From: Gammaproteobacteria bacterium
Lineage (GTDB): Bacteria > Pseudomonadota > Gammaproteobacteria > Acidithiobacillales > Acidithiobacillaceae
Assembly: GCA_023381645.1 (NCBI GenBank)
Contig: JAMCRJ010000009.1
Coordinates: 1-5,508, forward strand
Length of the DNA: 5,508 nt
Reading direction: 5' to 3'
The notes under the pieces were generated by a model. That model made no database searches, was not told the origin of the DNA, and was given only the letters and a program-made list of their open reading frames with translations. How positions within the stretch are numbered: position 1 is the stretch's first letter; each line of letters starts with the position of its first letter. Shown here in pieces: positions 1 through 5,508 of the stretch. Both the position numbers and the translations under genes were made by a program.

Positions 1-216
1 CAGATCAAGTTGCGCAATATTTTGCGTTTTATTGAAGATGGAGATCGTGCGAAAATTACGTTGCGCTTTCGCGGTCGTGAAATGTCGCATCCCGAATTGG
101 GTATGGAGTTGCTCAATCGGGTAGAAAAGGATTTAACAGAAGTGGGTGTGGTTGAACAACGGCCACGCATGGAAGGGCGACAAATGGTGATGATTGTCGC
201 GCCGCGGAAAAAATAG
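1..216 (+). CDS. infC: Translation initiation factor IF-3, C-terminal part (5' end outside window)
   Basis: IF3 binds the 30S subunit, keeps it apart from 50S and checks start-codon/initiator-tRNA pairing. The reading frame is open from base 1 and ends at TAG 214-216, giving the last 71 residues. They match the IF3 C-terminal domain: [20 protein letters not shown] is followed by [19 protein letters not shown] and the end [14 protein letters not shown], a near copy of the E. coli IF3 end. The N-terminal domain, linker and start codon (an unusual AUU in E. coli, used for autoregulation) are not in the window. The stop codon is part of the rpmI ribosome binding site, and rpmI starts 9 nt later in the same frame, so the two genes are almost certainly co-transcribed. 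Identification is secure from family knowledge and gene order. Confidence 0.97.
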   Translation, partial: QIKLRNILRFIEDGDRAKITLRFRGREMSHPELGMELLNRVEKDLTEVGVVEQRPRMEGRQMVMIVAPRKK

Positions 217-220
217 GAGA
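215..220 (+). promoter_or_regulatory. Ribosome binding site of rpmI, overlapping the infC stop
   Basis: AGGAGA lies 5 nt before the GTG start of rpmI and shares two bases with the infC stop codon TAG. It supports GTG 226 as the start and suggests that ribosomes finishing infC can feed rpmI translation. Confidence 0.8.
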
Positions 221-225
221 CCATC

Positions 226-423
226 GTGCCAAAAATGAAGAGCAATCGCGGGGCGGCCAAGCGTTTCAAGCGCACCGGTTCCGGTAAATTCAAGCATCGT
301 CAGGCGTTTTTGAACCACATCCTGACCAAGAAAACGACCAAGCGGAAGCGTCACCTGCGCCATACGCTGGTTACTTCGGGTAGCGACCAGGCCGCATTGC
401 GGCGCATGCTTCCCTACGGTTGA
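226..423 (+). CDS. rpmI: 50S ribosomal protein bL35
   Basis: bL35 is a small, highly basic protein of the large ribosomal subunit. The product is 65 residues, the usual family length. It opens with [20 protein letters not shown] and continues with the basic stretch [13 protein letters not shown], which is typical of bL35. The start is GTG, chosen because AGGAGA sits 5 nt upstream and the MPKMK start is the family norm. The gene lies between infC and rplT, its conserved place. It ends with TGA at 421-423, followed directly by TGA and TAA in the same frame. In E. coli and Bacillus, expression of this operon is controlled by bL20 binding to mRNA. The short 9-nt gap to infC leaves no room for a separate leader, so any bL20 site must lie inside coding sequence or upstream of the window. 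Confidence 0.97.
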
Positions 424-427
424 TGAT

Positions 428-434
428 AAAGGAA
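428..434 (+). promoter_or_regulatory. Ribosome binding site of rplT
   Basis: AAAGGAA lies 7 nt before the ATG of rplT. It overlaps the last of three tandem stop codons that follow rpmI. Confidence 0.75.
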
Positions 435-441
435 CAGTACC

Positions 442-1844
<1,403 letters not shown>

Positions 1845-1853
1845 GGACCCGCC

Positions 1854-4253
1854 ATGCGTGTCAGTGTTCAGTGGCTTCGTGAATTGCTCGAGATTTCCTG
1901 GGATACGGAGGAGGTCGCCCGGCGTCTGACCATGGGCGGTATTGAGGTGGAGGCGATTGAGGATGCCGCGCCGTCTTTTCGCGGAGTGGTCGTCGCCACC
2001 GTCCGGTCCATGGCACCCCATCCGGAGGCCGATAAGCTGCGGGTGGCAGAGGTGGATGCGGGCGACGGGCAGCTACGCACGATTGTCTGTGGGGCGGACA
2101 ACCTGGCAGCAGGTCAGCGGGTGCCTCTGGCCCTTCCCGGTGCGCTACTCCCTGGAGAACACCGCATCGACACATCGGTGCTGCGCGGGATATCCTCGGA
2201 AGGAATGCTTTGTGCAGCCGCGGAGCTGGGGCTCGATGACGGCAGCAGCGGTTTGCTGGTTCTGGACGCGGATGCGCCGGTGGGAGCCGATCTGCGCGCT
2301 TACCTCGGTCTGGATGACCAGATACTGACCCTGGGGATTACACCGAATCGTGGCGATGCGCTGTCCGTAACCGGAGTCGCCAGGGAGTTGTTTGCCCTCG
2401 GGGCTGAAGCGTTGTCCCTCCCCACGGCGGCTATCCCGGTACCGGCATGGGCGATCGTGCGCCCGGGCGATATGGTCCCCGGTGACGGAGGCTTTGCTCC
2501 GCAAATTGCCGCAGATGCGCAAAACGCCTGTCGTTCCTACACTGTCCTGTGGATAGAGGGTGTTCCGGAACGGTTGCCGGATTATTTGCGTGAGCGTTTG
2601 CGTCGTGCAGGGCAGCGTTGTATCCATCCTGTAGTGGATCTGCTGAATCTGCAAATGCTCGAAACGGGACAGCCTCTACATGCCTTTGACGCAGAAACTC
2701 TGCAAGGGGATCTCACCGTGCGCTGGGCGCAGACCGGGGAGATTCTCGATGCTCTGGATGGCCGCGACTTGCCGCTGGAATCCGATATGTTGGTGATTGC
2801 GGACGACGCAGGTCCGGTGGCTCTGGCGGGTATTATTGGTGGGCGGCGTACTGCGGTGACCGCACAGACGCGTTCCATTGTCCTGGAGTCTGCTTTCTTC
2901 CAGCCCGGGGCTATCCAGGGGCGCGCACGCCGCCTGGGCCTGCAGACGGATGCCGCCATGCGCTTTGAACGCGGCGTCGATTTCACCTTGGGGCCGCTGG
3001 TGGCCAGCAGTACCCTGCAGCTTTTTGCCACGTTAGGTATGGCACATTTGCGAACAGAACGATCCTGTACCGTTCTGGGCCAGTTGCCGGAGCATCCGCC
3101 GATCCCCTTGCGCCGTGCCCGACTGGCACGCATCCTGGGAATGGATTACGAGGATGATGTGGTCGAAGCGGCCCTCTCCCGCCTGGGGCTGCATGTCAAC
3201 AGGGTCCCCGATGGCTGGCAGGCGATTCCCCCGAGTCACCGCTTTGATCTGCGCATCGAGGCGGATCTGATCGAGGAGGTGGGACGGATCTATGGTTATG
3301 AGCGATTGCCCGCCCACCGCCCTGAGGGCACCCTGCAACCCCTGCCCATGACGCGGGGACCGCAGGCAGCCACTTTACGCCGAGTTTTGCAGGCGCGTGA
3401 TTATCATGAGGTGATCACCTACAGTTTTATCTCCCGTCAGGCGCAAAATCTGTTCACACCGGACGCCGACGCACCAGCGCTGCTCAACCCCCTGTCCGCA
3501 GATTTGGCTGTCATGCGCGCCAGTCTTTGGCCGGGTTTGATTCAGGCGCTTCAATTCAACATGAAACGGCAGCAGGAACGAGTACGCATTTTTGAACTGG
3601 GGCGCGTATTTTCCGCCCACGGGCAGCGCCTCGTCCTGGGCGGCTGTATAGTCGGGACAGCGGATCGGGAAAGCTGGGCGGAACCCCTGCGCGCGGTGGA
3701 TTTCTATGACCTGAAAGGCGACGTGAGTGCTTTGCTCGCACTTTGGCCGGGTACGGACTTTACCTTCCGGCCACTGGACGCCTACCCGGCGCTGCATCCG
3801 GGACAGGCTGCAGAAATTTGTGTGGAAGATCGGCGGGTGGGGGTACTCGGTGCGTTTCATCCAACCCAGGTCGCAGAGTATGACCTTGACAAGTCACCGT
3901 TTTTCTTCTACTTGGATGTGGAGTGGCTGGGTAATCTGGCGAGCACTTCTAGGTTTGCATCGCTGTCGCCCTTTCCGGCGTTGCGGCGGGATATAGCGTT
4001 GGTTATCCCAAATGACATACTGGCGGGAACGGTACTCGATACCATGCGGGCCGCTGCATCGGGTATTGTGCGGAACATCACCATTTTTGATCGTTATCAG
4101 GGTTCTTCGCTGGTGGCGGGAACGTACAGTCTGGCTTTTGCGCTGCTCCTTCAGGACGCGGAGCGGACGCTGACGGATACAGAGGTACAAGCAGAAATGG
4201 ACCGGTTGCTGGTTGCCGTGCGGCAACTCGGTTCCATCGAACTCAGGGCATAG
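1854..4253 (+). CDS. pheT: Phenylalanyl-tRNA synthetase beta subunit
   Basis: PheT is the large non-catalytic subunit. It recognises tRNA-Phe and carries the editing site that hydrolyses Tyr-tRNA-Phe. The product is 799 residues (E. coli 795), complete and without frameshift. Visible domains in order: N-terminal B1 region; tRNA-binding OB fold (about 39-150) with [14 protein letters not shown] (55-68); [17 protein letters not shown] (162-178); B3/B4 editing domain with GQPLHAFDA (272-280), the GIIGG turn (326-330) and [12 protein letters not shown] (365-376); B5 with [23 protein letters not shown], including the acidic residues that bind Mg; a synthetase-like core domain; and a C-terminal FDX-ACB anticodon-binding domain from about 701 ([16 protein letters not shown] to [10 protein letters not shown]). 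The start ATG is preceded by TGAGGA at 1842-1847, which overlaps the pheS stop, so translation is probably coupled. ihfA follows after 10 nt. Confidence 0.97.
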   Translation: MRVSVQWLRELLEISWDTEEVARRLTMGGIEVEAIEDAAPSFRGVVVATVRSMAPHPEADKLRVAEVDAGDGQLRTIVCGADNLAAGQRVPLALPGALLPGEHRIDTSVLRGISSEGMLCAAAELGLDDGSSGLLVLDADAPVGADLRAYLGLDDQILTLGITPNRGDALSVTGVARELFALGAEALSLPTAAIPVPAWAIVRPGDMVPGDGGFAPQIAADAQNACRSYTVLWIEGVPERLPDYLRERLRRAGQRCIHPVVDLLNLQMLETGQPLHAFDAETLQGDLTVRWAQTGEILDALDGRDLPLESDMLVIADDAGPVALAGIIGGRRTAVTAQTRSIVLESAFFQPGAIQGRARRLGLQTDAAMRFERGVDFTLGPLVASSTLQLFATLGMAHLRTERSCTVLGQLPEHPPIPLRRARLARILGMDYEDDVVEAALSRLGLHVNRVPDGWQAIPPSHRFDLRIEADLIEEVGRIYGYERLPAHRPEGTLQPLPMTRGPQAATLRRVLQARDYHEVITYSFISRQAQNLFTPDADAPALLNPLSADLAVMRASLWPGLIQALQFNMKRQQERVRIFELGRVFSAHGQRLVLGGCIVGTADRESWAEPLRAVDFYDLKGDVSALLALWPGTDFTFRPLDAYPALHPGQAAEICVEDRRVGVLGAFHPTQVAEYDLDKSPFFFYLDVEWLGNLASTSRFASLSPFPALRRDIALVIPNDILAGTVLDTMRAAASGIVRNITIFDRYQGSSLVAGTYSLAFALLLQDAERTLTDTEVQAEMDRLLVAVRQLGSIELRA
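4212..4227 (+). repeat. Small hairpin at the pheT 3' end
   Basis: GTTGCC-GTGC-GGCAAC is a perfect 6-bp stem with a 4-nt loop, about 36 nt before the ihfA start and inside the last codons of pheT. No T-run follows, so it is not an intrinsic terminator. It could be an mRNA stability or processing structure, or simply chance. Confidence 0.35.
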
Positions 4254-4258
4254 GGAGA
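4252..4258 (+). promoter_or_regulatory. Ribosome binding site that decides the ihfA start
   Basis: AGGGAGA overlaps the pheT stop TAG 4251-4253 and lies 5 nt before GTG 4264. The frame is open further upstream into pheT, but this site and the MAxTKAE family start favour GTG 4264. Confidence 0.8.
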
Positions 4259-4263
4259 ATAAT

Positions 4264-4563
4264 GTGGCCGTTACCAAAGCTGAAATTGTAGACATGCTGT
4301 TTGAGAGTATGGGTCTGAACAAGCGGGAAGCCAAAGGTATCGTCGAGGCCCTATTCGACGGTATCCGTGAGAATCTGGCCAAAGGCGAAGAGGTGAAGCT
4401 GTCCGGCTTTGGCAATTTTACGTTACGCGATAAAAATCCCCGCCCCGGACGTAACCCGAAGACCGGTGTGGAGATTACCATCACGGCGCGGCGCGTGGTG
4501 ACGTTCCATCCGAGCCAGAAGCTCAAAGCCTACGTGAATGGTAGCGAACCAGGCAACACATAG
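4264..4563 (+). CDS. ihfA: Integration host factor alpha subunit
   Basis: IHF-alpha pairs with IHF-beta to bind and sharply bend DNA. The heterodimer acts in nucleoid structure, transcription, replication and site-specific recombination. The product is 99 residues (the same as in E. coli) and closely similar throughout: start [18 protein letters not shown], core [18 protein letters not shown], and the DNA-inserting beta arm RPGRNPKTG with proline at position 65, which matches the intercalating Pro65 of E. coli IHF-alpha. This arm and the TARRVVTF that follows separate it from generic HU. GTG 4264 is the start, giving the MAxTKAE beginning usual in the family. An upstream extension into pheT would add 17 unrelated residues. 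Gene position after pheT is the proteobacterial norm. The downstream MerR-family gene starts 7 nt later. Confidence 0.97.
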   Translation: MAVTKAEIVDMLFESMGLNKREAKGIVEALFDGIRENLAKGEEVKLSGFGNFTLRDKNPRPGRNPKTGVEITITARRVVTFHPSQKLKAYVNGSEPGNT

Positions 4564-4566
4564 GGA
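4562..4566 (+). promoter_or_regulatory. Weak ribosome binding site before the MerR-family gene
   Basis: AGGGA overlaps the ihfA stop and lies 4 nt before GTG 4571, a little close. The alternative ATG 4538 lies inside ihfA with no clear site. This leans toward GTG 4571, but the call is not firm. Confidence 0.5.
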
Positions 4567-4570
4567 AAAG

Positions 4571-4990
4571 GTGAGCAAAGACCTCGCTCCGCTCCCGGAA
4601 ATACCGGAAAAACGGTATTTCTCCATCAGCGAGGCTGCCCTGCTGTGCGGGGTGAAGGCACACGTGCTGCGTTACTGGGAGCAGGAGTTTCCGCAGCTTA
4701 GTCCGCTCAAAAGAAAGGGTAACCGGCGTTATTACCAGCGCCACGATCTGTTGTTGGCGAGACAGATTCGTACCCTTCTCTATGGAGAAGGGTACACCAT
4801 CCACGGTGCGCGGGAGCGTTTGCAGGGGCTGGCGCGCTCCCCGCACCGCGAGTCCCCGGATAAAAATCAGCGGCAACTGAGTCTGGATGTCGCGGGCTCG
4901 TCCGTCAGTGTTATCGAGGTCCGCAAACGTTGGCAATACCTGCGCCAGGAATTATCGGAATTGTTGGATTTATGCGGTCGCAGGCATTGA
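4571..4990 (+). CDS. Small MerR-family transcriptional regulator
   Basis: The product is a 139-residue DNA-binding protein. A MerR-type winged helix-turn-helix covers about residues 16-80: RYFSISEAALLCGVKAHVLRYWEQEFPQLSP, then KRKGNRRYYQRHDLLLARQIRTLLYGEGYTIHGARERL. This VKxHVLRYWEQEFPQL / RRYYQRxD pattern is that of the short regulators found directly after ihfA in gammaproteobacteria. After a polar linker (about 88-103) a C-terminal helix, VSVIEVRKRWQYLRQELSELL (about 112-132), probably forms the dimer coiled coil. There is no effector domain and no cysteine pair of the mercury or copper type, so the ligand, if any, is unknown. GTG 4571 is preferred over ATG 4538, which would overlap ihfA by 26 nt. 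Two perfect inverted repeats lie inside the gene. It is probably co-transcribed with ihfA. The biological role is not known to me. Confidence 0.9.
   Translation: MSKDLAPLPEIPEKRYFSISEAALLCGVKAHVLRYWEQEFPQLSPLKRKGNRRYYQRHDLLLARQIRTLLYGEGYTIHGARERLQGLARSPHRESPDKNQRQLSLDVAGSSVSVIEVRKRWQYLRQELSELLDLCGRRH
4598..4621 (+). repeat. Perfect 9-bp inverted repeat near the 5' end of the MerR-family gene
   Basis: GAAATACCG (4598-4606) and CGGTATTTC (4613-4621) are perfect complements around the 6-nt loop GAAAAA, 27 nt after the proposed start. A G-U pair can add one more step. It could be an RNA hairpin that affects early translation, or a protein-binding dyad. It falls in codons for EIPEKRYF. Confidence 0.6.
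4770..4795 (+). repeat. Perfect 11-bp inverted repeat inside the MerR-family gene
   Basis: GTACCCTTCTC (4770-4780) and GAGAAGGGTAC (4785-4795) are perfect complements with the 4-nt loop TATG. In RNA this is a strong hairpin. In DNA it resembles the ACCxTTC...GAAxGGT dyads bound by MerR-type proteins such as CueR. It lies in the conserved codons for RTLLYGEGYT. It is not a terminator, as no T-run follows. Confidence 0.65.
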
Positions 4991-5016
4991 CCCAAGCAGT
5001 GTTTCCGCAGTACATT
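4987..5016 (+). promoter_or_regulatory. Possible sigma-70 promoter for tRNA-Pro
   Basis: TTGACC (4987-4992) overlaps the stop codon of the MerR-family gene. An 18-nt spacer leads to TACATT (5011-5016). Each box has one or two departures from TTGACA/TATAAT. Transcription would begin near 5023, only a few bases before the tRNA. The tRNA could also be made by read-through from the operon. Confidence 0.4.
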
Positions 5017-5027
5017 ACGACCTCTTG

Positions 5028-5105
<78 letters not shown>

Positions 5106-5142
5106 TAAATCCAAGGGGTTAGGACGGTTTTCCCTGATTTCT

Positions 5143-5172
5143 TTTTCTACAATCGTTGCCGTTTTCTACAAT
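5143..5172 (+). repeat. 11-bp direct repeat TTTTCTACAAT, two copies 19 bp apart
   Basis: The exact word TTTTCTACAAT occurs at 5143-5153 and 5162-5172, start to start 19 bp, close to two helical turns. Each copy contains TACAAT, one base from the -10 consensus. Possible readings are a tandem regulator site or tandem promoter elements for the downstream gene. Neither is proven. Confidence 0.6.
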
Positions 5173-5243
5173 TCTGCTCAGTGGGGGATCCTCTCCGCTT
5201 CTCTGACTCTGATAAATGGTTGCTGCGCGTCATGCTGGTCTAA

Positions 5244-5257
5244 CCGTTTCGAAATGG
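5244..5257. promoter_or_regulatory. Near-palindromic dyad upstream of the last gene
   Basis: CCGTTTCGAAATGG has an 8-bp perfect core TTTCGAAA flanked by CC and GG, with one mismatched pair. It ends 22 nt before the start of the secreted-protein gene. A repressor-type operator is possible. The evidence is symmetry and position only. Confidence 0.2.
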
Positions 5258-5279
5258 CTTCGTATTATGGGGATAAAGA

Positions 5280-5508
5280 ATGATTAAGCTAAAGTACATA
5301 ATATGTATATTAGCCTTGGTGTATTCTTTCTACCCTATTTGGGCGGGTGCTCATGATCGGCTGGTAACAGTTAGGGAGATCGAGATTCCCGGTGCCCCGG
5401 CGCGATTCGATTATTCTGCGATCGATCAGCAGAACGCAAGATTATATGTGAACCAGGAAGGAGCTAACCGTACTTTAGTGTTCAGTACCATCAACTATGG
5501 TTTTCGTG
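5280..5508 (+). CDS. Secreted, probably beta-propeller-type protein, N-terminal part (3' end outside window)
   Basis: The frame runs from ATG 5280 to the window edge without a stop (76 codons). GGGGA at 5269-5273, 6 nt upstream, supports the start. Residues 1-24 form a Sec signal peptide: K3 and K5, a hydrophobic stretch IICILALVYSFYPIW, then A22-G23-A24 as a signal peptidase I site before His25, so export to the periplasm or outside is likely. The mature start, VTVREIEIPGAPARFDYSAID followed by NARLYVNQEGANRTLVFST, resembles the first blade of YVTN/YncE-like beta-propellers (PGxPxRFDY, then xLYVxxxxxxxxxVF). The ligand or function cannot be read from this part. Codons such as ATA, CTA, TTA, AGA and AGG are frequent at its start, unlike the GC-rich operon, so it is not part of the conserved block and may have been acquired. 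Confidence 0.8.
   Translation, partial: MIKLKYIICILALVYSFYPIWAGAHDRLVTVREIEIPGAPARFDYSAIDQQNARLYVNQEGANRTLVFSTINYGFR

Noticed and set aside
3055..3077. CAGAACG ... CGTTCTG inverted repeat in pheT
   Set aside because: 7 bp with a 9-nt loop is within what chance gives in a window this size, and it has no special position.
3894..4526. Reverse-strand open frame of 210 codons opposite pheT/ihfA
   Set aside because: Antisense shadow of two conserved genes; no recognisable domain or supporting gene context.
4538..4570. MerR-family gene start at ATG 4538, overlapping ihfA by 26 nt
   Set aside because: No ribosome binding site and the added residues are encoded by the ihfA end; GTG 4571 follows AGGGA. 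Not fully excluded.
5111..5148. Intrinsic terminator after tRNA-Pro
   Set aside because: There is a T-rich run, but the best preceding stem (AGGG with CCCT) has only about 4 bp and a long loop, so I do not call it.

Overview
The window is a compact stretch of bacterial core genome, all on the + strand: the 3' end of infC, then rpmI, rplT, pheS, pheT, ihfA, a small MerR-family regulator, a tRNA-Pro(GGG) and the start of an unrelated secreted-protein gene. The order infC-rpmI-rplT-pheS-pheT-ihfA is the classical proteobacterial translation/IHF operon, and a MerR-family gene plus tRNA-Pro after ihfA is a gammaproteobacterial arrangement known from Pseudomonas. Moderately GC-rich coding sequence and the protein types point to a gammaproteobacterium or close relative. 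An Acidithiobacillus-like organism is my guess, from overall impression only.

Layout. Bases 1-801 hold IF3 (C-terminal part) and ribosomal proteins bL35 and bL20, all in one reading frame, separated by 9 and 18 nt. Bases 822-4253 hold the two subunits of phenylalanyl-tRNA synthetase, separated by 9 nt. IHF-alpha follows after 10 nt, and the MerR-like regulator after another 7 nt. The spacing implies one transcript for translation initiation, ribosome assembly, Phe-tRNA charging and nucleoid architecture. A possible tRNA promoter overlaps the MerR gene stop codon. Beyond the tRNA lie 175 nt without a gene and then a more AT-rich gene with a signal peptide and a beta-propeller-like start, cut by the window edge. 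This marks the end of the conserved block.

What stands out. The rplT-pheS gap is only 20 nt, so the pheM leader-peptide attenuator known from E. coli has no room here. Instead, the first 75 nt around the pheS ribosome binding site contain four short segments that are complementary in alternative ways and include the Shine-Dalgarno, so a translational RNA switch is possible. The MerR-like gene contains two perfect hairpins (9 and 11 bp), one resembling MerR-type operators. PheS carries a four-cysteine insertion. rpmI ends in three consecutive in-frame stops. An 11-bp direct repeat containing TACAAT lies downstream of the tRNA. I see no mobile element, CRISPR array or defence system. Most of the window is ordinary housekeeping DNA.
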